Below, piece by piece: positions 1 to 7,108 of a stretch of 29,428 nucleotides of DNA. The stretch lies in NCBI GenBank assembly GCA_023433615.1, contig JAEZCJ010000064.1, positions 1 to 29,428 on the forward strand, written 5' to 3'. The translations under genes were made by a program, and so were the position numbers. The notes below the pieces were generated by a model. That model was not told where the DNA came from and searched no databases. It saw nothing but the letters and a program-made list of their open reading frames with translations. This stretch comes from Bacillota bacterium (GTDB lineage Bacteria; Bacillota; Bacilli; Paenibacillales; Paenibacillaceae). Each line of letters opens with the position of its first letter. The first letter of the stretch is position 1.

Positions 1-32
1 ACCGGACGCAGCCGGTGCCTCGAAGGCCCTTT
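1..32. terminator. Truncated hairpin, probable terminator after spoVIF
   Basis: The window opens with ACCGG-ACGCAG-CCGGT, a 5-bp stem with a 6-base loop. On the minus strand, downstream of the spoVIF stop, the arm AAAGGGCCTTCGAGGCACCGG runs into this loop, and its partner would lie just outside the window. I infer a long intrinsic terminator cut by the window edge. Only the tip of the stem can be verified here. Confidence 0.45.
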
Positions 33-52
33 CTTGTTCCCTGACGGCTAAG

Positions 53-340
53 CTAGCGGAACATTCCCCACAGCCGGATCAGATGCAGCGTATTGTTCGG
101 GTCGATCTTCTGCCCGATCACGAACTGGACGAGCTGCTCTTCCTGCGCGTCCGAGAGCGGCTCGTTCAGAATGCTTGACGCGGACTTGACCAGCCGTCTC
201 ACCTTCTGACGGTCCTGCAGATCCGACTTCGTCACGCCGTTCAGCATGGCCTTGATCCGTTCCTTGGCTGCCGGATTCTTCATCTTCGTCTTCACGCGTC
301 CGACCAGCTCCGGACGGATTCCATATTTCTGGTAGCTCAC
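53..340 (-). CDS. spoVIF: Stage VI sporulation protein F (SpoVIF-like)
   Basis: Small basic protein of 95 residues that I recognise as the SpoVIF (YjcC) family, required for spore coat maturation late in sporulation. The body contains a conserved run of the type LNGVTKSDLQDRQKVR followed by a C-terminal segment VIGQKIDPNNTLHLIRLWGMF that is typical of the Paenibacillus members. I chose the GTG at 340 because an AACGGAGGTG ribosome binding site lies 12 bases upstream. A longer reading to 403 would add 21 residues unlike the family. It follows recG after a 110-base gap in which I found no clear terminator or sigma-G promoter. No membrane segment or signal peptide is visible. The family call rests on sequence memory, so the exact role in this organism is inferred. 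Confidence 0.75.
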   Translation of the reverse strand: MSYQKYGIRPELVGRVKTKMKNPAAKERIKAMLNGVTKSDLQDRQKVRRLVKSASSILNEPLSDAQEEQLVQFVIGQKIDPNNTLHLIRLWGMFR

Positions 341-450
341 TCTGCTGGAGCACCTCCGTTTACGAGAATGTGGCCGATGCAGCCCATCTGACCTGCACCG
401 CAATCTGTAAAGGATATGCCGCCCGTGTCCGTAAGTTGCTACGCGGATGA

Positions 451-2529
451 CTAATCGAGCAGATCGCCCTGAAAAATCTGTTCCCGCATCAGGTACTGCC
501 GCAGGCCGGCATAGGCGTGCTCCTTCCAGAACGACGCGTCCGACACCAGCTCGGCCGCATCGTCGCGGGCCGCTTCGAGCAGCGCGAAGTCGGCTGCCAT
601 ATCCGCGACCTTGAAGTCCGGCACGCCGCTCTGCTTCGTGCCGAAGAAGTCGCCCGGGCCGCGCAGCTCCAGATCGCGCCGCGCCACCTCGAAGCCGTCG
701 TCCGTCTCCGTCATGACCTTCATGCGCTCTTGGCCCGTCTCCGACTTCGGATCGGCGACCAGCACGCAGTACGATTGATGGCCGCCGCGCCCGACCCGCC
801 CGCGCAACTGATGCAGCTGCGACAGTCCGAATCGCTCGGCATCCATGATGACCATCAGCGTCGCGTTCGGCACGTCGACGCCGACCTCGATGACGGTCGT
901 GGCGACCAGCACATGCGTCTCTCCCTCGCCGAAGGCCCGCATAACCGATTCCTTCTCTGCCGCAGACAGCCGGCCGTGCAGCAGCGCTACCCGCAGGTCG
1001 GGGAACGCCTGCTGCATCTGCACGTGCAGGTCGATCGCGTTCTGCACGTCGAGCTTCTCGGACTCCTCGATCAGCGGGCAGATGACATAGGCCTGCCTCC
1101 CTTCGCCGACTTCGCGCCGAACGAAGCCCAGCACGCGGTCCATCATCGCGTGCTTGACCCAGTACGTCTTGATCGGCACGCGGCCCTTCGGCCGCTCGCG
1201 CAGCGTCGATACATCCATATCGCCGAAGGCGGTGATCGCCAGCGTGCGCGGAATCGGCGTGGCCGTCATCGTCAAGACATCGGGATTCATCCCCTTGCGC
1301 CGCAGCACGCTGCGCTGATTGACGCCGAACCGATGCTGCTCGTCGGTCACGACAAGCCCCAGACTCCGGAAGAAGACATCCTCTTGGATGAGCGCATGCG
1401 TGCCGACGACGATGTCGATCAGCCCCATCTGCAGCCCTGCCAGCACGTCGCGGCGCCGGCGTTCCGTCAAGCTGCCGGTTAAGAGGCCGATCTGCACGCC
1501 GTACGGGGCGAACAGCTTCTCGAGCGTGCGGGCATGCTGCTCTGCCAGAATTTCCGTCGGCACCATAAGCGCGCCCTGATGCCCGGACTTGACCGTCGCA
1601 TGCAGGGCAACGGCTGCGACGACCGTCTTGCCGGCGCCGACGTCGCCCTGCAGCAGCCGATTCATGCAGGACGGGCTGCGCATGTCGAGCATGATCTCGT
1701 TAATGACCTTCTTCTGCGACTCCGTCAGCTCGAACGGCAGCCCCTTCACGAACGAACGGACCGCCTCATTGTCTGCCGTATGCTGGACGCCGTCCATTTT
1801 GTCCCGCGTCAGCGTTCGAAAGGCCTGCAGCTTCAATTGGAACAGGAACAGCTCCTCGTATGCCATCCGCTTGCGAGCTGCCAGCCCTTCCGCCGTGTCG
1901 CCCGGCACATGCATGCGCATGACCGCTTCCCTGCGCGGGATAAGCGCGTGCCGCTCTGTCAGCACGGCGGGCAGCACCTCCGGAACCAATGCGCCATACT
2001 GCGCGAGCGCTTGCTGGATGATCTTGCGAATCCAGGACTGCGTAATCGCGCCGCCGACCGAATAGACCGGCTGCAGCGTGCCTGTCTTCGCCGTGCCGCG
2101 ATCCGGGAACTCCGAGTCGGATACCGTCAGATGCCTGCGCTGCTGGTCCCACTTGCCGGTCAGCGTCACCTCGCGGCCCGGAGCGAGTTGATCCTGAAGG
2201 AAATGCCGGTTGAACCAGACGGCCGTAATCAGCATGTCCCCCGCCGCGATGCGGCAGGTCAGCCTCGTCTTGCCGCGGCCGTAGCGCTGAAGCGACGGCA
2301 CGCTCATGATTTTCCCTTGAATCGTGGCCTTCTCCCCGTTCTTCACGTCGGCCAGCTCGCGCAGCCGGTAATCCTCGTAACGGAACGGGAAGTAACCCAA
2401 TAAGTCAGCTACCGTGACAACGCCAAAGGCGTGAAGCTCTTGTTCCTTCTGAGCGCTCACGCCTTTGATCTGCTTGACCGGTATATGCTCAAGATTAAGA
2501 TTAGCATCTGCTATCATGCCGATTATCAC
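451..2529 (-). CDS. recG: ATP-dependent DNA helicase RecG
   Basis: RecG, a superfamily 2 helicase that remodels stalled replication forks and branch-migrates Holliday junctions in the cytoplasm. The 692-residue product is close to the B. subtilis protein (about 680) over its full length. An N-terminal wedge/OB domain (roughly residues 20-200) contains LGYFPFRYEDYRLREL. The helicase core follows, with Walker A GDVGAGKT near residue 297, the DEQH box TDEQHRFGV near 395, MTATPIPRTLAI, and motif VI HQLRGRVGRG. The RecG C-terminal signature RGPGDFFGTKQSG is intact. The GTG at 2529 overlaps the degV stop (GTGA), indicating translational coupling. An ATG four codons later (2517) is the alternative start, and neither has a strong ribosome binding site. 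It belongs to the yloU-fakA-degV-recG run. Confidence 0.97.
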   Translation of the reverse strand: MIIGMIADANLNLEHIPVKQIKGVSAQKEQELHAFGVVTVADLLGYFPFRYEDYRLRELADVKNGEKATIQGKIMSVPSLQRYGRGKTRLTCRIAAGDMLITAVWFNRHFLQDQLAPGREVTLTGKWDQQRRHLTVSDSEFPDRGTAKTGTLQPVYSVGGAITQSWIRKIIQQALAQYGALVPEVLPAVLTERHALIPRREAVMRMHVPGDTAEGLAARKRMAYEELFLFQLKLQAFRTLTRDKMDGVQHTADNEAVRSFVKGLPFELTESQKKVINEIMLDMRSPSCMNRLLQGDVGAGKTVVAAVALHATVKSGHQGALMVPTEILAEQHARTLEKLFAPYGVQIGLLTGSLTERRRRDVLAGLQMGLIDIVVGTHALIQEDVFFRSLGLVVTDEQHRFGVNQRSVLRRKGMNPDVLTMTATPIPRTLAITAFGDMDVSTLRERPKGRVPIKTYWVKHAMMDRVLGFVRREVGEGRQAYVICPLIEESEKLDVQNAIDLHVQMQQAFPDLRVALLHGRLSAAEKESVMRAFGEGETHVLVATTVIEVGVDVPNATLMVIMDAERFGLSQLHQLRGRVGRGGHQSYCVLVADPKSETGQERMKVMTETDDGFEVARRDLELRGPGDFFGTKQSGVPDFKVADMAADFALLEAARDDAAELVSDASFWKEHAYAGLRQYLMREQIFQGDLLD

Positions 2530-3377
2530 ACCCTATACATGAATACGGCAGCCGTCCCGGGTCCGACATGCGTGCCGATAACGGCGCCTAGCAGCGTGTG
2601 GTTCACGCTCCGAACGTCGAACTTCGCCTTCACCAGCTCAAGCAGTTCCATGGCAGGCGCGTCGAACTTGCTCCATGCGATCGCCACGTTCACCGGATCG
2701 CTGCCAAAATCGCGCTCGAGCAGCTCGATGATGCGCTGCATCGCCTTCTTGCTTCCCCGTACCTTGTCCACGGGCGCCACCAAGCCGTCGTCCAGCGTCA
2801 GGATCGGCTTAATGTTCAGAATCGACCCGAACAGCGCAGCGGCCTTGCCGATGCGTCCGCCGCGCTGCAGGTACTCCAGCGTATCGACCAGGAAGTAGAG
2901 ACGCAGATCCCGCTGGATCCGATCGATCTCGGCCATAATCTCCGCGTAGCCTCGCCCTTCCAGCGCCATCTCCGCCGCCCGGATCGCGAGCGAGCCGAAG
3001 CCGTAGGAAGCGGAGCCCGTATCGATTACGGTCACGTCCTCCTCCGATTCCAGCATGGACCGGCCGATCGTGGCGGACTGGTACGTACCGCTCACCTTCG
3101 AGCTGAGGTGCAGCGAGATGATGTGGGTGCCCGGGTTCTCTTGCAGCAGACGCTCGTACAACGTATGGAACTCGACGGGCGAAGGCTGCGACGTCGTCGG
3201 CATGACCGGAGACGCGGCCAATTTGTCGTAAAAGTCATCCGGACCGATCGTGATGCCGTCCTGGAAAGCCTCTTCGCCGAACAAGACTTGAAGAGGTACC
3301 ATCTCGATGCCGAGCTTTTCCCGCGTTGCTGCGGGAATATCCGATGTACTGTCTACTACGATTTTGACCAGGGCCAT
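2526..3377 (-). CDS. fakB: DegV family fatty-acid binding protein (probable FakB)
   Basis: DegV family protein of 283 residues. Members bind a fatty acid and present it to the kinase FakA, which makes acyl-phosphate for phospholipid synthesis. Visible family signatures are VDSTSDIP at the N-terminus, TTSQPSPVEF (the conserved Ser/Thr pocket that holds the carboxylate), LSSKVSGTYQSA, EYLQRGGRIGK and a KPIL..DG segment. I start at the ATG at 3377 because GGGAGG lies 10 bases upstream. The upstream in-frame start at 3395 precedes that site. It lies 62 bases after fakA and overlaps recG by four bases. In B. subtilis this position between yloV and recG holds the serine deaminase genes sdaAB-sdaAA, which are absent here. 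Its adjacency to fakA makes the FakB role likely, but lipid specificity cannot be read from sequence. Confidence 0.9.
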   Translation of the reverse strand: MALVKIVVDSTSDIPAATREKLGIEMVPLQVLFGEEAFQDGITIGPDDFYDKLAASPVMPTTSQPSPVEFHTLYERLLQENPGTHIISLHLSSKVSGTYQSATIGRSMLESEEDVTVIDTGSASYGFGSLAIRAAEMALEGRGYAEIMAEIDRIQRDLRLYFLVDTLEYLQRGGRIGKAAALFGSILNIKPILTLDDGLVAPVDKVRGSKKAMQRIIELLERDFGSDPVNVAIAWSKFDAPAMELLELVKAKFDVRSVNHTLLGAVIGTHVGPGTAAVFMYRV

Positions 3378-3439
3378 GACGATAACGCCTCCCACGACAT
3401 TGTGATATTAGAGTACTAAGAGAACTCTCGTTAGTTATA

Positions 3440-5200
3440 CTACTCGACTGCGATTAGGTAAGGATAGAGAGGCTGACCGCCTGGGTGAACCTCGAGCTCT
3501 GCGTCCGGATAAGCCTCCGACAGCCAGGCCGCGATCGCTTCCGTATCCCCGTCGATCGCGTCCTCGCCGGTCAGCAGCGTCACGAGTTCGCCGCCGTCAT
3601 CCAGCATCCGCTTCAGCAGCTCCCGGCATGTGTCCTGCAGGCTGCCCGAGGAAGCGACGATCGCCTTCTCCATGATGCCGATGTAGTCGCCCTCGCGGAT
3701 CGAGAGGCCGTCCATGACGGTGTCGCGCACGGCCAGCGTAACTTGCCCGGACTGCACGGATTCGGCCGCTTGCACCATGCGTTCGGCATTGCGCTCCGCG
3801 CTCTCCGATTCGCTGAAGGCCAGAAGGGCAGCCATGCCTTGCGGAATCGTCTTCGTCGGAATGACCGTCACGCTGCGCTCGCTCAGCTCCGCTGCCTGCT
3901 GCGCGGTCAGGACGATATTCGAGTTGTTCGGCAGCAGGTAGATATGCGCGGCGCTGAGCGACGCGATGGCCGACACGAAATCCTCGGTGCTCGGGTTCAT
4001 CGTCTGACCGCCGGACAAGACGACATCCACTTCGTTGCCGCGGAATATGTCCGCGATGCCGTCGCCCATTGCGACAGCAATAATGCCGAACGGCGCAACT
4101 TCGTGCTCGGGCGGAGCATCCTGCACCGGCACGCCGCCGGTCAGCACCTCCGGCGCCGCAAGCCCCGTCCCGTCGCCTGCCGTTACGGCATATTCTTCAT
4201 GGTCCAGCAAGTCGCGGTGCTGCTCCCGCATGTTCAGAATGCGGATATCCGTCAATTCGCCGTACGGAAGCGCCAAATTCAGCACGTCCCCAGGCTTACG
4301 CGAGTGGACATGCACCTTAATAATATCGTCGCCCTCGATGACGATGATCGAATCGCCGTCCTTCGCGAGCGCTTTCGAGAACCAGGCTTCGTCGAACTTC
4401 AGCGGCTTGCCGCTGCCCAGTTCCTTATTGATGAAGAACTCCATGTCGTACAGGAACTCGATGGATTCCGTGGACAGCCGAGACTGCGCGCCGACTCCCG
4501 CCTTAGCGGCGCCGGCGGCGTTCACGGACGGCCGCGGCTGAGCCGGAGCAGCCTGTACGGCAGCAGGCTGAGACGCAGGAAGCGTCCCGGTCAAGCTCTG
4601 CAGGAAGCCTTCATAAATGAACACGAGCCCTTGCCCGCCCGAATCGACGACGCCTACCTGCTTCAGCACAGGCAGCATATCGGGCGTACGCAGCAGCGTC
4701 TCCTGCGCCTTGGCCAGCACCTCGTGCATCAGCACCTCCAGATCGGGCGTTCTGCGCGCGATCTGGACGGCATGCTTGGCCGCTTCGCGGGCAACCGTCA
4801 GAATGGTGCCTTCAACCGGCTTCACGACCGACTTGTAGGCCGTATCGACCCCAAGCTGAAGCGCAGCCGCGAACTGCACCGCATTGATTTCGTCCGAGCT
4901 GCCCGCGCTGCGCGAGAAGCCGCGGAACAGCTGGGACAGAATGACGCCGGAATTGCCCCGCGCCCCCATCAGCAGCCCTTTTGAAAGCGCTTCTGCTGCT
5001 TTGCCCACGGAAGCGGAAGGACGGCTTGCCAGCTCCTTCACGCCGGATCTCATCGTTAAGTTCATATTCGTACCCGTGTCGCCATCCGGAACCGGGAATA
5101 CGTTCAGCGCATTCACATGCTCCGCGCCCCGCTCCAGATGCTCTGCGCCCACGAGGGCCATTTGCATAAAATCAGTACCGTTCAACAATCGCTTGCTCAC
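3440..5200 (-). CDS. fakA: Fatty acid kinase catalytic subunit FakA (DAK2/YloV family)
   Basis: Homologue of B. subtilis YloV and Staphylococcus FakA, 586 residues (548-553 usual). It phosphorylates a fatty acid bound to FakB so that PlsX/PlsY can use it for membrane lipid synthesis. The N-terminal DhaL-like kinase domain (about 1-200) has the metal/ADP loop VFPVPDGDTGTNMN near residues 33-46 and the signature MGARGNSGVILSQLFRGF near 78-95. A Pro/Ala-rich linker around 205-240 (QPAAVQAAPAQPRPS) is longer than in Bacillus and accounts for the extra length. The middle and C-terminal domains contain LSGGQTMNPSTEDF and a terminal VTLLTGEDA segment. The start is GTG at 5200 with a GGGGGG site 6 bases upstream. 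It is 11 bases after yloU and 62 before its likely partner degV. Confidence 0.95.
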   Translation of the reverse strand: MSKRLLNGTDFMQMALVGAEHLERGAEHVNALNVFPVPDGDTGTNMNLTMRSGVKELASRPSASVGKAAEALSKGLLMGARGNSGVILSQLFRGFSRSAGSSDEINAVQFAAALQLGVDTAYKSVVKPVEGTILTVAREAAKHAVQIARRTPDLEVLMHEVLAKAQETLLRTPDMLPVLKQVGVVDSGGQGLVFIYEGFLQSLTGTLPASQPAAVQAAPAQPRPSVNAAGAAKAGVGAQSRLSTESIEFLYDMEFFINKELGSGKPLKFDEAWFSKALAKDGDSIIVIEGDDIIKVHVHSRKPGDVLNLALPYGELTDIRILNMREQHRDLLDHEEYAVTAGDGTGLAAPEVLTGGVPVQDAPPEHEVAPFGIIAVAMGDGIADIFRGNEVDVVLSGGQTMNPSTEDFVSAIASLSAAHIYLLPNNSNIVLTAQQAAELSERSVTVIPTKTIPQGMAALLAFSESESAERNAERMVQAAESVQSGQVTLAVRDTVMDGLSIREGDYIGIMEKAIVASSGSLQDTCRELLKRMLDDGGELVTLLTGEDAIDGDTEAIAAWLSEAYPDAELEVHPGGQPLYPYLIAVE

Positions 5201-5211
5201 CGGAGACCCCC

Positions 5212-5571
5212 CTACCGAGATACACGTACGCCTTGGACGAAAATATGGACCTGATCGACCGACAAGCCGATGACGTCATTCAGCACGTACTTTACCTTGG
5301 ACTGAATATTGTGCGCCACTTCCGATATTTTGGTGCCATAGCTTACGATGATGTATAGATCAATGTGCGTTTCTTCTTTCTCTCGGCGGACTTCCACGCC
5401 CCGCGTCAGATTCTCACGGCCGAGCAACTCGGCGATCCCGTCTTTCAGCTGCTTGCGCGAAGCCATTCCGACAAGTCCATAACACTCCATGGCCGCAGAT
5501 CCGGCGATGACTGCAAGTACGTTGTCTGCTACGAGTATGTTTCCCATTTCGGTTGACATTTGAATTGACAT
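5212..5571 (-). CDS. yloU: Asp23/Gls24 family protein YloU
   Basis: A 119-residue Asp23/Gls24 (DUF322) protein orthologous to B. subtilis YloU by sequence and by position next to rpmB and yloV/fakA. The family forms small cytoplasmic or membrane-associated proteins linked to envelope stress. Their exact biochemical role is not settled. The characteristic pattern is visible: GNILVADNVLAVIAGSAAMECYGLVGM at the N-terminus, then IDLYIIVSYGTKISEVAHNIQ and a final VQGVRVSR. The ATG at 5571 has GGGAG 10 bases upstream. It is the first gene behind the promoter at 5614-5642, so it probably leads the yloU-fakA-degV-recG transcript. Confidence 0.93.
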   Translation of the reverse strand: MSIQMSTEMGNILVADNVLAVIAGSAAMECYGLVGMASRKQLKDGIAELLGRENLTRGVEVRREKEETHIDLYIIVSYGTKISEVAHNIQSKVKYVLNDVIGLSVDQVHIFVQGVRVSR

Positions 5572-5613
5572 GGCAGAATCACTCCCTACTGCTTCGTATT
5601 ACGGACTAAGTCA

Positions 5614-5642
5614 ATTATAGAGTTATCAGGTCAATAACTCAA
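5614..5642 (-). promoter_or_regulatory. Sigma-A promoter for yloU-fakA-degV-recG, with internal inverted repeat
   Basis: On the minus strand, TTGAGT (5642-5637) and a perfect TATAAT (5619-5614) are separated by exactly 17 bases. The spacer carries the inverted repeat GAGTTAT-TGACCTG-ATAACTC, which covers most of the promoter and could be an operator. The surrounding DNA (5580-5740) is much AT-richer than the genes. Confidence 0.75.
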
Positions 5643-5776
5643 TTAGAATGTCGATTATTGACTGCTCATTTGCTTAAAGTCTTGCTAAAGTCACCCTATA
5701 ATATGTAGTTATTGCGTAAATATGTTAACAAGAGCGGGCAACGGGAACGCGACCCCTGCCGCGCAATAATAATTAG

Positions 5777-5805
5777 TGGATTTTCGCCTGCCGCTATGCT
5801 ATGAT
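5777..5805 (+). promoter_or_regulatory. Candidate extended -10 promoter for rpmB
   Basis: TGCTATGAT (5797-5805) is an extended -10 (TG-N-TATGAT). A weak -35, TGGATT (5777-5782), lies 17 bases upstream of TATGAT. It would give a leader of about 78 bases before the rpmB start. The -35 match is poor, so the call depends on the extended -10. Confidence 0.5.
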
Positions 5806-5889
5806 ATTCAAGTGTGTTTATTCGAGAGATGCAGGTTGGCTCTATAGGCAGCATCGCATTTCCGCAATGCTTTGAAGGAGGTGTAGTCC

Positions 5890-6078
5890 ATGTCTCGCAA
5901 ATGTTATGTAACGGGCAAAGCGCCTGGTAAAGGCAATCACGTATCGCACGCGAACAACAAAAACCGCCGCACGTGGGGCGTTAACGTTCAGAAAGTGCGC
6001 ATTCTCGTCGACGGCAAACCGAAACGCGTATGGGTCAGCACCCGCGCGCTGAAATCCGGCAAAATCACTCGCGTATAA
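5890..6078 (+). CDS. rpmB: 50S ribosomal protein L28
   Basis: L28, a protein of the large ribosomal subunit, 62 residues, the same length as in B. subtilis. Diagnostic segments are SRKCYVTGKAPGKGNHVSHA, RTWGVNVQKVRILVDGKPKR and the C-terminal STRALKSGKITRV. A single N-terminal cysteine (Cys4) remains, and no full CxxC zinc-ribbon pair is present, so this is the zinc-independent type. The ribosome binding site AAGGAGGTG is near-consensus. It is transcribed alone on the plus strand, divergent from yloU and convergent with spoVM, which is the conserved Bacillus arrangement. Confidence 0.98.
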   Translation: MSRKCYVTGKAPGKGNHVSHANNKNRRTWGVNVQKVRILVDGKPKRVWVSTRALKSGKITRV

Positions 6079-6126
6079 TCGGCTGTATCGGCATTAGCCG
6101 GCTGCAAGCGTACGGCTTGCGAGAGC

Positions 6127-6160
6127 AAAAAGCACCTGAACATGTTCAGGTGCTTTTTTT
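6127..6160. terminator. Bidirectional terminator between rpmB and spoVM
   Basis: A perfect stem AGCACCTGAA-CATG-TTCAGGTGCT (6131-6154) is followed by seven T on the plus strand and preceded by A4-A5, which is a T-run on the minus strand. It can therefore end rpmB transcripts and also spoVM transcripts coming from the other side. A smaller hairpin GCAAGC-GTACG-GCTTGC lies just before it at 6104-6120. Confidence 0.93.
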
Positions 6161-6285
6161 GTTGGACCGTTATACGGGATGGTCACGAGGAAATGCCGCG
6201 CCCGCTGCTCGGATACCGGCAGCGCGGCTTGCGTCCATGCGTGTCCTCCACGATTGGATGGGCGGCGGCCGGGGGCAGCGAGCGG

Positions 6286-6366
6286 TTAGTTCTTTTGGAA
6301 TGTATTCAGGATCGCTTTGACAAAACCACCCAAAAATTTCGGCAGCTTGATCGTATAAAATTTCAT
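6286..6366 (-). CDS. spoVM: Stage V sporulation protein M (SpoVM)
   Basis: A 26-codon gene too short for ordinary gene callers. The peptide begins MKFYTIKLPKFLGGFVKAIL and ends NTFQKN, essentially the B. subtilis SpoVM sequence. SpoVM is an amphipathic helix that recognises the positive curvature of the forespore outer membrane and anchors SpoIVA, the base of the spore coat. The proline at position 9, which shapes the helix, is present. The ribosome binding site GGAGGGAGAGGAGC sits directly upstream of the ATG at 6366. It lies next to convergent rpmB as in Bacillus. In B. subtilis the gene is sigma-E controlled. A GAATAT motif at about 6427-6432 could be a -35, but I could not find a convincing -10 partner. 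Confidence 0.95.
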   Translation of the reverse strand: MKFYTIKLPKFLGGFVKAILNTFQKN

Positions 6367-6440
6367 GCTCCTCTCCCTCCTTAGGCGCGCTCATCGGCTT
6401 ATAAGTCTAGGCACTTCCGTCCAGCATATTCGCGGACGAC

Positions 6441-6474
6441 AAAAATGGTTACACGAGATCGCACTCATGTAACC
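6441..6474 (-). terminator. Terminator after the small membrane protein gene
   Basis: On the minus strand the stem GGTTACA-T-GAG-TGCGAT-CTC-G-TGTAACC is followed by ATTTTTG. This is 10 paired bases with one mismatch and a T-run, placed about 57 bases after the stop at 6532. It separates the upstream run from spoVM. Confidence 0.85.
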
Positions 6475-6531
6475 ATCCTATGCGTATGGAATTTGTCCTA
6501 TTCTTAAGTGCCGACACAGAGGACCGATCGC

Positions 6532-6843
6532 TTAAGGCGAATACGTCTCCAGATCGATGCGTCCGGACATGATCAGGAAGATAACGGACAGCAGCGTGAA
6601 GAACATGAAGAAGAATAAGCTGAGCACGATAAACCATACGCGATGCGACAATTTATCGAACTTGCCGAAAAACCGAATGCCGACGAAGATGGCGCCAAGC
6701 GAGAAAACATACCGCACGATGATCGAGATCGACGTGAACAGCATGAGCATCAGACCGATCGCCGCGCTGTACAGCAAGATCCACATCACGATCTTGGCTC
6801 GGCTCTGATTCTCCTCATAATCGTCTAACGCGTCTTTGCTCAT
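6532..6843 (-). CDS. Small membrane protein of unknown function
   Basis: I do not recognise this 103-residue protein. Its N-terminus is acidic and soluble (MSKDALDDYEENQSRAK), followed by three hydrophobic segments at about 17-40, 42-58 and 70-92. The third contains a Phe-rich core (LSLFFFMFFTLLSVIFL). The charged loop GKFDKLSHR lies between the second and third segments. The start is the ATG at 6843 because AAAGGAG lies 9-10 bases upstream. An in-frame TTG at 6852 is too close to that site. It lies between rpe and spoVM, exactly where B. subtilis has thiN (thiamine pyrophosphokinase), but it has no resemblance to ThiN. The upstream gap carries repeat elements, and a terminator follows at 6441-6474. 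Its AT-richer codons fit a hydrophobic protein and need not mean transfer. Confidence 0.75.
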   Translation of the reverse strand: MSKDALDDYEENQSRAKIVMWILLYSAAIGLMLMLFTSISIIVRYVFSLGAIFVGIRFFGKFDKLSHRVWFIVLSLFFFMFFTLLSVIFLIMSGRIDLETYSP

Positions 6844-6874
6844 AAGATGCAAGCTCCTTTATAACTTGTTCAAA

Positions 6875-6909
6875 GAACGGTTGTCAGCGCTTCGCGATCA
6901 CAAGCAGTC
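6875..6909. repeat. Core-less 35-bp derivative of the intergenic repeat family
   Basis: The left end GAACGGTTGTCAGCGC of the full-length element is here joined directly to the right end TTCGCGATCACAAGC, with the whole 150-bp core missing. The two ends fold into an imperfect hairpin with 9 of 12 inner positions paired and a TTC loop. The 16-base left end recurs unchanged 47 bases on, at 6922, as the start of the full copy. Confidence 0.75.
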
Positions 6910-6921
6910 CCTTATTCAAAA

Positions 6922-7108
6922 GAACGGTTGTCAGCGCCTCAAGTGTTTCCGAAGGAAACGCACATCGGAAGCATAAGCTTAGGTTGGACGATGGTAGAAA
7001 GTGAGGAGCGGAGCGTAGGCAAACCTACGTGAGCACCGGAATTTTCGCCAGCGTTCAAGATTCGACGTCGAATAAGCTTCCCGAGTTACTTCGCGATCAC
7101 AAACGTTC
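6922..7108. repeat. Intergenic structured repeat, copy A (187 bp)
   Basis: Copy A of a three-member family. The terminal inverted repeats are GAACG-G-TTGT-CAG-CGC (6922-6937) and GCG-ATC-ACAA-A-CGTTC (7093-7108). It contains hairpins GTGTTTCC-GAA-GGAAACGC (6943-6961) and CGTAGG-CAAA-CCTACG (7014-7029), and the shared block GTTCAAGATTCGACGTCGA. The module with the first hairpin lies before the GGTTGGACGATGG block here, whereas it lies after it in copies B and C. The rpe stop codon and last two sense codons are inside the right arm. Confidence 0.9.

Larger units (their letters stand above)
5572..5889. other. Divergent intergenic region between yloU and rpmB
   Basis: This 318-base stretch has no gene. 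It holds the minus-strand yloU promoter (5614-5642), an AT-rich block of overlapping inverted repeats built on TCAATAA/TTATTGA between about 5590 and 5690, and a plus-strand promoter candidate for rpmB (5777-5805). It ends with a short rpmB leader containing a small hairpin GCATT-TCCGC-AATGC (5856-5870) directly before the AAGGAGG ribosome binding site. Confidence 0.7.

Noticed and set aside
3485..4984. Long plus-strand open frame of 499 codons opposite fakA
   Set aside because: It is antisense to a clear FakA gene, rich in Arg, His, Gln and Leu, and is the usual open-frame artefact of GC-rich coding DNA.
6170..6394. 74-codon minus-strand frame between rpmB and the membrane protein gene
   Set aside because: It overlaps spoVM in another frame, and its sequence is arginine-rich noise. 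The 26-codon SpoVM frame with its strong ribosome binding site is the real gene.
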